Assembly: GCA_029891385.1 (NCBI GenBank)
Contig: CM057234.1
Span: 21,748,350 to 21,812,349 of the forward strand
Length of the DNA: 64,000 nt
Origin: Erythroxylum novogranatense
Lineage: Eukaryota; Streptophyta; Magnoliopsida; Malpighiales; Erythroxylaceae
Direction: 5' to 3'
Shown: positions 45,007-55,900 of the stretch, in pieces
How the letters are laid out: every line of letters begins with the position of its first letter
Numbering within the stretch: position 1 is the stretch's first letter
Position numbers and translations under genes: made by a program
The notes under the pieces: model-generated
Seen by the model: the letters and a program-made list of their open reading frames with translations, nothing else
Told to the model about the DNA's origin: nothing
Databases searched by the model: none

Positions 45007-45020
45007 ATTGGTATCGAAGC
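45007..45020 (+). promoter_or_regulatory. Primer-binding site, copia element
   Basis: ATTGGTATCGAAGC adjoins the LTR; TGGTATC matches the initiator tRNA-Met-type site with later mismatches. Confidence 0.7.
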
Positions 45021-45031
45021 GAAGTATACGG

Positions 45032-46662
45032 GATGGCACACAACAACCTTGGAAGAAGGTAACACTAATAACCGTCCTCCATTGTTTAATGGTACTAATT
45101 ATTCTTCTTGAAAAATCCTATGAAGTACCACATCATTAGCGAGGAGTTGAATCTTTGGAAGATCATTATCTTGGACTTCAAGCCCTCCGAAGAAAATGGT
45201 GAGTTGAAAGCGAGTGGAGTATGATGATAACGATTGGAGGCAAGCGTACATCAATGCCAAAGCTATGAAGGCGATATATTGTGCATTAACGGTTGAGGAA
45301 AGAAACCGGGTAAATTCTTGCACCACTGCCAAGGAAATGTGGGAGAGACTTCGAGTTACTCATGAAGGGACAAATCAAGTCCGGGAGACAAAGATTAACA
45401 TGCTTCTCCATGACTATGAAATGTTTGTCATGAAAGAAGGTGAGTATATTTCCAATATGCTTGATCGTTTTGCAGAAATTATCAATGAATTAGGAAATCT
45501 TGGAAAGCACATGACGGATAGCGAGAAGGTGAAGAAGATTCTTCTCTCTCTACCCAAAGAATGGGATTCACAAGTCACCGCTATTATGGAGTCCAAGGAT
45601 CTTAATCACTTGGAATTCAACGCCTTGGTGGGATCACTCATCAACTATGAGATCATTCTCAAATCAAGAGGAGGTAGAGGTAAGTCACAAAAATCAATTA
45701 CTTTTAAAGCTAACACTTCTTTTGTTGATGAAAGTGATGAGGAAATAGATGAAGACGAGGAAGACGAAAAAATAGCTATGTACGCTAAAAATTTAAGGAA
45801 GTTCAAGGGACTTCTCAAAAATCGAAGAAAATAATTAAGTGGCGGAATAAATGGAGAAGCGAAGAAGTATCTTGTAGAAAGAAGGTCTAAAGGCTATCAA
45901 GAAAAGAAAAATTCAAATCTTCAGAAAAATGACAAATACGACAAAGGTAAAAGGAAAACTAGCCTGGTGGCAACTTGGAGTGATGAAGAGGATGCATATC
46001 AATGCGATGATGAAAACAACCTAGCACTTATGGAAAATAGCTTCTCAACAAGTGATGATGAAGATGAGGTACATTTCATTGATCAAGATCTTATAGATTC
46101 TTTTAATGCTTTACAAATTGATTTTGAAGAAGCTATTGAGATCAATAAAAAATTGAGAAAGAAAATAAGAGAACTAGTTGCTGAAAATAATGCTTTACAT
46201 GAGACGATTGATGATTTAGATTGTCCTAAGGAAGATCATTCTGCATGTCTTGCTGAAAAAGAAAGTCTTACTTGTGAGCTTGATAGACTTAGAAAGGAAT
46301 TTTCTTATGTGGTTGGAAAATTTGCTGGTGGAAATGCAAAATTTGAAGAGATGTTATCTTTACAAAGATATTCTATTTCTAAACATGGTTTGGGATATGA
46401 TCCTTATAATAGAGATTGTTCTTTAATTTCCAAATTTACCAAGGATTGAAAAGTTGCTCAATATGCTAGATGCTTGAAAGATGGTCATATAGAAATTGCA
46501 TGTAAAAGTATTAGGAGATGTGTTAAGGTTAAGAAAATCTGGGTGGTTAAAGGTACAACACCTTCTAATGTGGTTTATATGACTAACCAAAATGGACCCA
46601 AGATGGCTTGGGTACCAATAAAAAGAAAAGATGTTTCAGTTGCAGGTACAAGCAAGGAATGA
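45032..46662 (+). pseudogene. Copia gag, disrupted
   Basis: ATG 45032 begins a frame that soon fails. RPPLFNGTNYSS then a TGA (45109-45111, where Trp is usual) marks the N-terminus. The UBN2-type capsid lies at 45214-45834: WERLRVTHEGTNQVRETKIN, MLDRFAEIINELGNLG, VKKILLSLPKEWDSQVTAIM, and ends in a Ser/Lys/acidic tail. A second frame, 45967-46449, is very acidic then coiled-coil (KKLRKKIRELVAENNALHET, ESLTCELDRLRKEF), ending KHGLGYDPYNRDC. A third, 46474-46662, leads towards protease. I see no zinc knuckle of the usual CX2CX4HX4C form. Confidence 0.85.
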
Positions 46663-46722
46663 AAATCCACCAAGCACTTGGCACATTGATAGTGGAAGTT
46701 CAAGGCATATAAGTGGAGACAA
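46663..46722 (+). pseudogene. Truncated copia protease active site
   Basis: In one frame the bases read PPSTWHIDSGSSRHISGD, the copia protease loop with D-S-G-S. About 60 bp later the sequence turns into an array of AAGTCGACTT-like palindromes, so the rest of pol was deleted at this point. Confidence 0.8.
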
Positions 46723-46726
46723 CAAC

Positions 46727-46785
46727 AAAGTCGACTAATGAAGGTTGATAAGTCGACTTATGGAGGTAAACAAGTCGACTCATGT
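46727..46785. repeat. Internal palindrome cluster at the pol deletion
   Basis: Three copies of AAGTCGACT(T/A/C)ATG within 60 bp, the same motif as in the LTR arrays. Confidence 0.8.
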
Positions 46786-46963
46786 CTACACATATTCTTA
46801 TGCTATTTCAAGAGTGTGGTGCTTATTATGACTTTCTGATATTTGTATTCATTGTTGGATTGTTATGTAATGACTATTGCCTTTATTTGTGTTTGTTGTT
46901 TTGTTTGTTTATGGACTGCATTGCGACTTTTTTTTCATTTTTCATATTGGTTTTTAATTATGA

Positions 46964-47326
46964 CAAAAAAGGGGGAGTAATATTGGAAATTGATATCCTT
47001 TAGTCACCGTCATTTGATTGAGGGGGAGTGTGTTTGAATTGAGACTATTTGTGTTTGATGACCTGTTACTCTATTTAATGTGATTGCGATAATTTTTCAT
47101 CTTCATATTTGTTGGTTTGTATTAGTTGTTTTGATAATGACAAAAAGGGGGAGAAAAATAAGAAATTGATATTCTTTAGTCACTTGATTAAGGGGTTATT
47201 AAATTCAATGATTGAGGGGGAGACTTCTAACCAAAATGACAAGGTATAAAAACCTTGATCAATGTTCTTTGCTTTCATTTCTTAAACAATTTCTAAGTAT
47301 TTTGTCATTATCAAAAAGGGGGAGAT
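46964..47326 (+). repeat. Triplicated polypurine-tract region
   Basis: ACAAAAAGGGGGAG-like tracts occur at 46963-46977, 47140-47153 and 47312-47326. Between them GAAATTGATATYCTTTAGTCAC and GATTGAGGGGGAG also repeat, so a unit of about 175 bp is duplicated. Multiple tracts of this kind are reported for Sireviruses. Confidence 0.85.
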
Positions 47327-48345
47327 TGTTGGACCAATGGTGGTTGACAAATTCATTCCACTTATGTTTTGATAATAATAAAATGTATAGAATTGGTTAA
47401 GAAATTGTTTCAGGTATTTTGGGATTGATATTCAATGAAAGAATTGTACAAATCAAGATGAAAGTTTCCTATACAAGTAATATATGTCAACACAAGTCGA
47501 CTAACAACATACAAGTCGACTTATCGTGGACCACAAGTCGACTTATACATCACAAGTCGACTTATAGAAAAGCGGAGATGCAAGTTTACGTAAAATGTTG
47601 TCACAAGTCGACTTATACAACTCGACAAGTCGACTTATGGGTACAGCACATTAATTCCAACTGTCCAATTTGCTAAAAATGGAATGGAGATTATCAAGGA
47701 ACGACTATATCCAATTAAGCAACGGCTAGTAGAGCTCCAACAACTATATTTCTTCAAGTATAAATAGAGGATGATGGAAGAAGAGTCGATAGAAGTTCCA
47801 CAAGCCTACATACTCTTATCTTGCTCCAAATTGCTCATCATTGTTCTTACTTTGTTTACATTTGTATTGAGCACTTGTTCTTAGATCTTTATCCTATTTC
47901 TTTTACAAATTGAGTGACTAGTGGTAGGTCACGTGTGAGGTTGCTTGAGCCGGAAATCAAGTATTGTTGGTAGGATTTGTGTCGGAAGACAAATCATCTG
48001 TAAAGGTTGTTTGAGCCGGAAATCAAGGGGTATTGGTAAGATTTGTTCCGGAAGACAAATCAAGTGTAAAGGTAGCTTGAGTCAGAAATCAAGCGGGATT
48101 GTAAGAGTTCACACTGAACTACAAAGTGTGTAATAAAGTGGTTTGCAAAATCCTAAGTGGGAGCTTAGGTAGAGGATGTAGGTCTTAGCACCGAACCTCT
48201 ATAAAAATAGTGTTTGATCTTCTTCCCTACTCTTTGTATTTAAATTTGTTTAAATTACTATTGTGTGAATTAACTTCTGATTTTATTGTAGAAATTTTCA
48301 AAGAATTTTAAAGATCTATTCAACCCCCCTTCTAGATCGCTTACA
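47327..48345 (+). repeat. Copia 3' LTR
   Basis: 1019 bp, TGTTGGACC to GCTTACA, nearly identical to the 5' copy. Palindromes at about 47490-47640, TATA-like TATAAATAG near 47759-47767, hairpin series at 47944-48100. Confidence 0.95.
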
Positions 48346-48350
48346 GACAG

Positions 48351-49601
48351 GAGGATAGGGGGATGACCAGTTCAATTGTCGTTCAGCCCACTGCTTCCGA
48401 GCAGCGAAGCGTTCCTCTTGCCGTATCCGAGTCTTCTGCAGCGCCTTCTATGGTCATCCCGCCTGGTGGGGGTCTGGTAGTGATTGAGGAGGAGGAGAGT
48501 GGACGACCTCTTAAGAGGAGAAGGGTCGTTCAAGTAGCTGACCGATCTCCTCGTCCTCTAGACCAGAGCAAGGGGAAGGAGAAGGTAGGAGATCATGCTG
48601 CCCTGTCACTCAAAGGTAAAGGGAAAAAGAAAACAGGGAGTGCTGACAAGTGGGAGCCGGCGATTAGTCTTGATAAGACTGCCTCGATTGCTAATGTCGA
48701 AGTGGCTCTCCATATCGCTGAGAGGGTCGTTCCTCCTCGGGACGAGGAGCGCTTTGACGCGTTAAATGTTGAGGAGCTGACGAGCTATGCCATCTGCAAT
48801 TCCATAAAGGAAGTGGGATTTGCATTGTCTATGCGTCAGCGTATTGAGCTGCTGGATCGGGATTTCCATTCCCTCCTGGAGCAGGTGGACGGTCTAAAGA
48901 CCGAGCTCTCAGAGGCCAGAGAAGAAGGAGACTTCTCCCGGGCTCAACTCTCTTCCTTGGAGGAGGAGAAGAAACTCTGGGTGGAGGAGTGTGGCGTCCT
49001 GAGAACTGAGCTCGCTTCGGGAGAGGAGGAGAGCAGCGCCTTGAAAGCTCGACTCACCGGGGAGGAGGTCGAGAGGGTAAGGGCGATGGCAGCGAGGAAC
49101 AAGCTATCTGAGAAATATGCGGTGTTGCGAGGGCAGCTTGAGTCGGAGAGAGTGCTTAAGGAGAAATCCCTCTGGGACCATGCCCAAACCGAGGATACGC
49201 TGAGGAGGGTGCGAGCCTCCGTAAAGGAACAAAGGGTCGAGGCGATCATGCAATGGCAGAGGCGGTTCTTGCAGGAGGAGTGCTTGGAGTACTCCTGTGA
49301 CTTGGCCCTCATGATCTTGAAGAATTGCTATGGCGCCTGCATTCCTGAGGGGTCAGACGGTCCTTCGTTTGAGGGGTTTGCCGAGCCGTTGCTTCCTACC
49401 ACCCTTGGCCTCTCTCTGGAGGAAGTAAGGGAGAGAGCCCTGGAGGACCGGGGATCAGTCCCGATTGAGGAGCTGGACCTTAGCTCAGCTGAGGAGGACG
49501 AGCTTCCTCATGAGGGCACTTCTCCAGCCGCTCCCTTGGACCCCGCTCCCGCTTCGACTTCCCCTGGGTATTCACCCACTTCTCCTTCTGTGGACTTTTG
49601 A
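48351..49601 (+). CDS. Coiled-coil protein of unknown function (distal part of interrupted ORF)
   Basis: Open from 48351; the first internal ATG is 48363 (412 residues). I do not recognise the family; TE-associated coiled-coil proteins of plants look similar. Seen: a basic cluster RPLKRRRVV (about residues 47-55) that could be a nuclear signal; Lys-rich KGKEKVG and KGKGKKK; a globular-looking stretch (about 95-165) with LTSYAICNSIKEVGFALSMR; a long charged coiled coil (about 165-310: LLEQVDGLKTELSEAREEGD, ALKARLTGEEVERVRAMAAR); a segment with WQRRFLQEECLEYSCDLAL; and an acidic, Pro-rich tail ending YSPTSPSVDF. The codon phase matches 43875-43955 if the copia element and one GACAG are removed. 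After insertion, translation could only start at 48363 or fail. Confidence 0.6.
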   Translation, partial: EDRGMTSSIVVQPTASEQRSVPLAVSESSAAPSMVIPPGGGLVVIEEEESGRPLKRRRVVQVADRSPRPLDQSKGKEKVGDHAALSLKGKGKKKTGSADKWEPAISLDKTASIANVEVALHIAERVVPPRDEERFDALNVEELTSYAICNSIKEVGFALSMRQRIELLDRDFHSLLEQVDGLKTELSEAREEGDFSRAQLSSLEEEKKLWVEECGVLRTELASGEEESSALKARLTGEEVERVRAMAARNKLSEKYAVLRGQLESERVLKEKSLWDHAQTEDTLRRVRASVKEQRVEAIMQWQRRFLQEECLEYSCDLALMILKNCYGACIPEGSDGPSFEGFAEPLLPTTLGLSLEEVRERALEDRGSVPIEELDLSSAEEDELPHEGTSPAAPLDPAPASTSPGYSPTSPSVDF

Positions 49602-49783
49602 AGCTCACCTGGTCGGGCTTGTGACCAGGGCAAATTTACATTAATGCAATCTTTACTTTTGCTTCATTTTTCTGATGTCATTTTCCATATTTATGCTCTT
49701 TACTTTCGATGTGTAGTGAGCTTTGATGAAGTTGCTCTTAGTCGACCAGCTTCGAGGTCGATTTATAGTAAAGTCCGGATCGA
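49602..49783. other. 3' region of the coiled-coil ORF
   Basis: T-rich sequence following the stop, plausibly 3' UTR. No gene seen. Confidence 0.35.
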
Positions 49784-49987
49784 GGTCCCAAGGATCTCGT
49801 CTTGGCTACCGATCGACCGTAGTCGACCTGTGTCGATGCCGAGCGAGGGTCCCAAGAGCCTTGTCTTGACAACCTGTCCGAGCAATAGGCGAGGGCGATA
49901 GATGGTCCCGAGGATCCCGTCTCGGCGACCTGGTCGATCAATAGTCGAGCTATGTAGATGCTGAACGATGGCGAGTGAGGGTCCTAA
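49784..49987. repeat. Imperfect tandem repeats of 56-75 bp
   Basis: Units start with GGTCCC at 49784, 49848 and 49904; a fourth begins at 49979 and is cut by element E at 49988. Each contains GTCTTGGC or GTCTCGGC and GTCGA blocks. Confidence 0.65.
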
Positions 49988-50075
49988 TGTAACATCCCGT
50001 TACTGTTAGCAAGGGCATTATGGTAATATTGGGACGACCTGATAGGTTTCATTGCATTCACTGATTGAGCATGTT
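49988..50075 (+). repeat. Element E 5' LTR, first 88 bp
   Basis: TGTAACATCCCGTTACTG to GATTGAGCATGTT. The last five bases ATGTT (50071-50075) are the target of element D and recur at 60134-60138. Confidence 0.95.
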
Positions 50076-52814
50076 TGTAACATCCCGTTACTATTAGCAA
50101 GGGTATTATGGTAATATTGGGTCAAACTGATAGGTTTCATTGCATTCACTGATTGAGCATGTTACTGGCCTCTAATTATAGAGGAACAGGTTTCTTGCAT
50201 ATGCATTTATTCATAGGTACATGCATTCAATATTTTTCGGCATTTTAATTGTGAGTATGAATTGATTGGATTGTGAACTGGAAACTGACTGAATCATGAT
50301 TAATTGAGAAATTTGGAGTAAGTGGACTCGAATGATTGATTTAGAATAGTCTAAGAGTGATTGATTACTGATAGTGACTTATAGGAAATTTTAGAAATTC
50401 GGGAGAAAATGCGGATGAGGAAATTTTGGAGTGACCGATGATCGATCAGTATAATCTTGAAAGGATTGTCCAATGACAATGGAAAAATTAGAGTTATACT
50501 GTTAGGGAATAAAAATGTTGAGCCATTGAAATTTAGAGACTGAAATTTGAACTGGTTTGGAGACCTATGTCTATATATACCTAGGTTTGGAATTGGGAAT
50601 TTTCCTAAGACATTGTCGTTTCTTCTACTCTCCTCCCACGGCGATCTTCGATTCCTCCCATCGGTGAGGATTCTTTGATCTTTCCTTATGGTTTTCTTCT
50701 CATCGTGCTAGGCTAACTTGTTATTGTGATTGTTGAAGGTTGAGAAGCTTGGAGAGTGGATTAATCGTTGATTTGAGAAAGTTTTAGGGTTATGGTGATT
50801 TTTGAGAAATTTGTGGATTGATCTTCGATTGGTAAGTTTTAATGGCATTAATGTTGTTATTATGGTTGTTACATGTATTTATGGCATTTATTGTGAAAGA
50901 TTGAGTAGTTAGGATGTTTAATGGAGGTTTTAGAGAGCTTTAATGGCAAAAATCGATCGGAGAAGAAGGTGACGCAGTCGCACGTCGCGACGTCTGGCAT
51001 GGCCTCGCCGCGGCGAGCGCCTGGATGTACGTCGCGACGAGCCTTCTGGCTTACGTTGCGACGAGTGGGAAGAGGACGACGCCTTGTGGCGACCTACATG
51101 ACGTCGCGACGAGGCGTGGAGGTGGCGAGGATGGAATTCTGATTGAATGTGTGTTTGTTTATTGGGCCTAACTTATGGTATAGACCTCCGATTGAGGTGA
51201 TTCTCGATTCATTATGAACTAGAGAAAGAGGTCTACAATTGAGGATAATTATGAGAGTTAGAATTTAATTTAAGTGGTATTGATTTATCGAGATTAAGGT
51301 CAATTATGGTTCATAGTGTGACCTAAATATTGAATTGAGACAATTGGAGATTTAATTGGGATTTTCAATAAAGGTTTTGACCCAATGGATAGGGAATTGC
51401 TATAGGGAGTATAAATTGAGGGAAATTGAACTGAATTTTAGAATTGGATCAAATTATTGTCGATTAATTGAGCGAAGAGTTAGAATGGGATATAAGAGTT
51501 GAATTGGGTTTAGGCGTAGGAAAATCGTGAACATGCATTGCATTTAAATTTCATAGAGACATATGCATCCTTGAATTGTTTAATTGAGCATCTAGTAATG
51601 GGACTGTATTTTACTTTTATAGAGGCGCCGTTGGATCGTCATTCCACGGACATTGCTGGAACTTCCAGGCAGTAGCTCGAAAGTTACAGGTGAGTAACCT
51701 AGTTGGTTTCTCAAATTCCTGACTGTCTAAATGCTCAATGTGAATTACTTGCCAATGTGAAATTGCATGATTACTAAAATATACATGATCGAGTGGCATG
51801 TTTCTACTGTATTAGATTGGACTCTTGTATTGGATTGAATTGTCAGATGATCTTGAGGAATGTAATCTCGGGCTTTTATAGCCGCATAATCGTAGATTAT
51901 CGATTCTTGAATTCTTGAACATCGCATTGCATGCATAAATGCATGATCGGATAATGGATGTGTGACCCAAGTTGCTACTATCCTTTGGAAAGAGCCTTGA
52001 GCTCGAATATTGTCTTGGAAGACCTCGAGCGAGGGAGAAAACCCTAACGCGCCCCCCATGAATCTTGTTCGAGCACTTGGGCACAACATCTGAATAAGCT
52101 GGAAAGGAGTCTCATATGCATTGTATACACATGGTGATTGAATTGCAAACTTCTTGAATTGTGTGATGACATGAGAGATTGCAAATTGTTACATGCTCTT
52201 GTGGTATTGTATAATTACGTGAATTGTGATATGATATCGTAAATTGTTATATGTTATTGTAAATTGTTATTTGATAACGCAAACCGTTATAGACTCATGT
52301 AAAATGTTATATAATACTATTAATTGAATATTACCGTGTCGTGTTATGCATAACTGTAATGCATGATTTGAGTGAACCATCGATGATGGTTTCTCACTGA
52401 GTTCGCAAACTCACCCAAAATTGCATCTAATTTTTCAGGAATGATAGAGTAGACCCCTAGCTCCGGAGATAGTCTTTTCCTGCCGTGCGAGCGTGCTGGC
52501 AAGAGAAGCGATGGCACACAGGTCAGTCAGCTGGGTTGGAATTTTGCGGATGATCTTAGGATAGATGCTTGTATCAGTTTCCTTTTTGGTTTTGCTTAGG
52601 AGACTGATAGACTTGTCTATTCTTCTTCTGGATGACTGTATTAAGATTCTTTTGGATTTAAAAGTTTACTGATTTCTGATATTTGGTTTTAATTATTGCG
52701 ATGCCATGTGGATTATTAGTGGGAATGTTCTGGTGGTGCACCTTTATCGTGGGATACGTGTCGGAGCGACCTTCGGGCATACCGATGTGTACCCTAAGGT
52801 GAGGGGGCGCTACA
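50076..52814 (+). repeat. Element D 5' LTR
   Basis: 2739 bp, ends TGTAACATCC and GGGGGCGCTACA. TATA box CTATATATACC (about 50570-50580), donor-like TTG/GTAAGT (50830), CpG palindrome block (50975-51120), CAG/GTGAGT donor (51690), twin hairpins (52375-52412), acceptor-like TTTTTCAG (ends 52438). Confidence 0.94.
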
Positions 52815-52819
52815 TTAAG

Positions 52820-52835
52820 TGGTATCAGAGTATAG
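52820..52835 (+). promoter_or_regulatory. Primer-binding site, element D
   Basis: TGGTATCAGAGTATAG, two mismatches from TGGTATCAGAGCATGG. Confidence 0.88.
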
Positions 52836-52993
52836 TTTGGCATCTTTTGGGCATAGTGTAAATTAGGCTTGAATCACTGTAAGAATAGCAGAACTGATCG
52901 GAATTTCTTGTCTGTTTTAGGTCATCCGTCCTTGGAGATCGAGTTGAGTTACCAGCTGACCTGGAATCGGTAGGAGCTAGTAGGGAGTCCCCG

Positions 52994-53870
52994 ATGCCTC
53001 TTTCAGAGGAGTTGCCTCCTCGAGTTCCAGTGAGACGGGAATGGAGATATGATCAACTGCGTGGCGAGGCGATTGACTTCCATGGTAACCGACCTGCGGA
53101 GGCCGAGGATGGCTAGAAGGACCGAGGCGTCCTCGACCGGATGGGCTGTGACCGGATGAGCGTTTGACTACGCGGTTTCCGCTTGTGGTCCCGCATATCG
53201 ATGGTGGAAGATCGTCCGGCGGTACCACGGGCCTTGTACACTGACATGGGATGATTTTTTGAGGGCATTCAAGGACAATTTCATGCCCAAGATCTATCTG
53301 GAAATGAAGTTGCAAGAGTTCCTAGAGCTGAGACAAGGGCAGTTGACCGTCACCGACTATGAGGTGCGGTTCAACGAGTTGGTGGTTTATGCTTCTTCAT
53401 TGGTGGCTACTGAGGCTGACAGGTGTCGGCGTTTCGAGGGTGGACTCAATCTGGAGATCCGTACCCTATTGGCTAGATCCGACATGGGCAGTTTTATTGA
53501 GTTGAGGCCTGCAGTAGTGAGGATCGGCATTCTTGAGACAACAGATATGGTGAGGCTGGTCGGGGATCGTGGATTGAGAGATCTAGTGATAGCTGAGGCG
53601 GTCTTGGCAGAAGGTATATGGCGGTGAAGTAGGCCCTTGGATCTGCAGGAGGGGCTAGACAGACTAGTCATGGGTAGAGGGGCAGATTTGTACAGACTGT
53701 TAGTGGTGGCGGCAGTGCCAGAGTTTCAGGGTAGTCTGATCCTTTATGTGAGTATTGTGGCAAGAGACACAGTGAAGAGTGTCGATATTGTATGAGCCTA
53801 TTTGAGGTGTGGTTCGATGGACTACCTAGTGAGGCCGCCCAGAGACTTTGGGAGCCAGTCTCATCGTGGA
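52994..53870 (+). pseudogene. gag of element D
   Basis: ATG 52994 starts MPLSEELPPRVPVRREWRYD; indels soon follow (about 53060-53230). The capsid frame 53259-53627 reads MPKIYLEMKLQEFLELRQGQ, DYEVRFNELVVYASSLVATE, EIRTLLARSDMGSFIELRPA. The first zinc knuckle survives with a Tyr (CEYCGKRHSEEC, about 53746); the second is out of frame. Upstream TTTAG/GTCATCC (52916-52927) is the shared acceptor-like site. Confidence 0.85.
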
Positions 53871-54039
53871 TCGGACGATCGGCAGACAATACTGCAAAGC
53901 AGAGAGCCGTGGAGGTGGCTCAGATGGAGAGGCCGAGGCGAGAGGAGTCGGGGTGGTCGCGAGGTCGAGGGCGAGCGAGCAGCGATCCTGAGCTAGTGGT
54001 CTATGCCATGACTCAATAGGAGGCCCAGATTCCCGGATG

Positions 54040-54660
54040 TTGTTGCGGGTATGCTTCGATTTGGTTTGAAGCATATGCATTGTTGGATCTGGATCCACTC
54101 ATTCTTTCATTACCGCATTTAGCATGTAGACTGCATGGGGATAGGCAGAGGTTACTGATTTGGGTTAGAGGTGAGTACACCTCAGGTAGTCTGATGTATT
54201 GGGAGAGATCTCAGTATGGGGTGTCGAGTTGGATCGATCGGCGATTTGAGTGCCGATCGATCATTTTGCCTCGAGGAGATTGATGTGATATTGGGGATGG
54301 GTGGTTGTTGCGCATAGGGCTATTATGGACCGTTATACCTGTGGAGGTTGTATTGAGTCTCTGGTCAGCCAGAGGCGTGTTTCGAGGAGTTAGTCGGCAA
54401 AGTGCGATGAGGATGATATCCTTCTTGAGTGCCACGAGATTGATGCTGAGGGAGGCTGTGAGGCTATTTGGCTCACGAAGTGGATTCAGTCGTAGATTGC
54501 GGGATGTTCACTGTAGTCGAGGATTTCAGATGTGTTTCAGGAGTTCTGGGATTGCCGCCAGAGCGGGAGGCGAGTTCGAGATTGATCTCGTTCGGTCTGA
54601 CTCTATATCGATCCCTCCGTATAGGATGGCACCGTGGGCGAGAGAGCTTAAGGATCAGTT
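54040..54660 (+). pseudogene. Protease and RT linker of element D
   Basis: EAYALLD is followed by a one-base loss in the GGATCCTGGATCC stretch (near 54090), which destroys D-P-G-S. Later pieces (DVILG near 54280, LRVFRGVSRQSAMRMISFLS, RIGWHRG or SIPPYRMAP in two frames) show many indels compared with C. Confidence 0.75.
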
Positions 54661-54661
54661 G

Positions 54662-55330
54662 TAGGAGCTACTGGATAAGGGGTTTATTAGACCGAGTGTT
54701 TCGCCATGGGGAGCTCCGGTACTGTTTGTGAAGAAGAAAGACGGGACGCTGAGACTGTGTATTGATTATAGGCAGTTGAATCGGGTGACGGTGAAGAATA
54801 AGTATCCACTGCCTAGGAATGATGATTTATTTAATCAGTTGCAGGGAGCTCAGGTGTTCACTATATTGGATCTGAGATCAGGTTATTACCAGTTGAGGAT
54901 TGCAGAGGCTGATGTGCCTAAGAGTGCTTTTAGGAGCAGGTATGGGCATTTCGAGTTCTTAGTGATGCCGTTTGGGTTGACTAATACCCCGGTAGCCTTC
55001 ATGGCTTTGATGAATAGAGTTTTTCAGCCCTACCTGGATCGGTTCGTGATAGTGTTTATTGATGATATACTGGTTTATTCGAGGAGTAGACAGGAGCACG
55101 CTAAGCATCTGAGGATTGTCCTTCAGGTAATGAGAGAGAGGCAGCTATTTGCCAAATTCGCTAAGTGTGAAATTTGGCTTAATGAGATTGTATTTCTGGG
55201 GCACGTGGTGTCCGGTGAGGGTATCCAGGTGGATCCTTACAAGATAGAGGCAGTTATGAGTTGGGAGATTCTGAGGAGTGTGCCAGAGTTGCAGAGTTTC
55301 CTAGGATTGGCCGGATATTACGGAGGTTAA
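54662..55330 (+). pseudogene. Reverse transcriptase of element D
   Basis: A TAG at 54662-54664 stands where A has a Gln codon. The following 54665-55330 is open: [111 protein letters not shown] replaces TKLDL; the catalytic FIDD is intact (about 55047-55060). Frame lost after GYYG. Confidence 0.9.
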
Positions 55331-55900
55331 ATCGAGGGTTTTCGTTGATCTCCGCCCCTTTGGCGAAGCTATTGAGGAAGAATGTGCCGTTTAGATGGTC
55401 TGAGGAGTGCCAGAAGAGCTTTGAGAAGCTGAAACATCGACTGACTACTGCACCGGTGTTAGGCATTCCTTCTAGTACTGGAGGCTTTGTGGTTTACAGT
55501 GATGCCTCGCATCAGGGATTGGGATGTGTATTGATGCAGCATGGGAGAGTTATGGCGTACGCCTCGAGGCGATTGAGGTCTCACGAGGTGAATTATCCAA
55601 AGGCATGACTTAGAGTTGGCATAGATTGTATTTGCTCGAAGATCTGGAGACATTACAGATGGGGAGACGTTCCCGATCTTCACTGATCATAAGAGTCTCA
55701 GATATCTATTGAGTCAGAGAGAGCTCAATCTAAGACAGAGGAGATGGATAGAGTTACTGAAGGACTATGACTGCACGATTGAGTATCATCGAGGAAGGCC
55801 AATGTGGTGGCCGATGCTTTCGAGTAGGAGATCGCATGGTAAAGGCACTCGAGTTCGAGTTTCGAGGTTACTGGTGCGATTGGTTGAGAGCTCTTAATGT
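55331..55900 (+). pseudogene. RNase H domain of element D
   Basis: [54 protein letters not shown], then a frameshift; LELA and [20 protein letters not shown] follow in other frames, and VVADAFE-like codons near 55808 are shifted. Catalytic motifs are present but split over three frames. Confidence 0.82.

Larger units (their letters stand above)
43956..48345 (+). mobile_element. Ty1/copia element, pol mostly deleted (Sirevirus-like)
   Basis: LTRs 43956-45006 and 47327-48345, target duplication GACAG on both sides (43951-43955, 48346-48350), primer site at 45007 and polypurine tract at 47313-47326. The interior of 2.3 kb holds a UBN2-type gag, a long acidic and coiled-coil gag extension and only the first residues of protease; integrase, RT and RNase H are gone. 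Repeated GGGGGAG tracts before the 3' LTR and palindrome arrays in the LTR are traits described for Sireviruses. The LTRs differ by a few per cent and one repeat unit, so insertion is moderately recent. Confidence 0.92.

Noticed and set aside
49988..50160. Local tandem duplication of 88 bp
   Set aside because: The ATGTT duplication at 60134 shows it is a nested insertion of element D into the E LTR.
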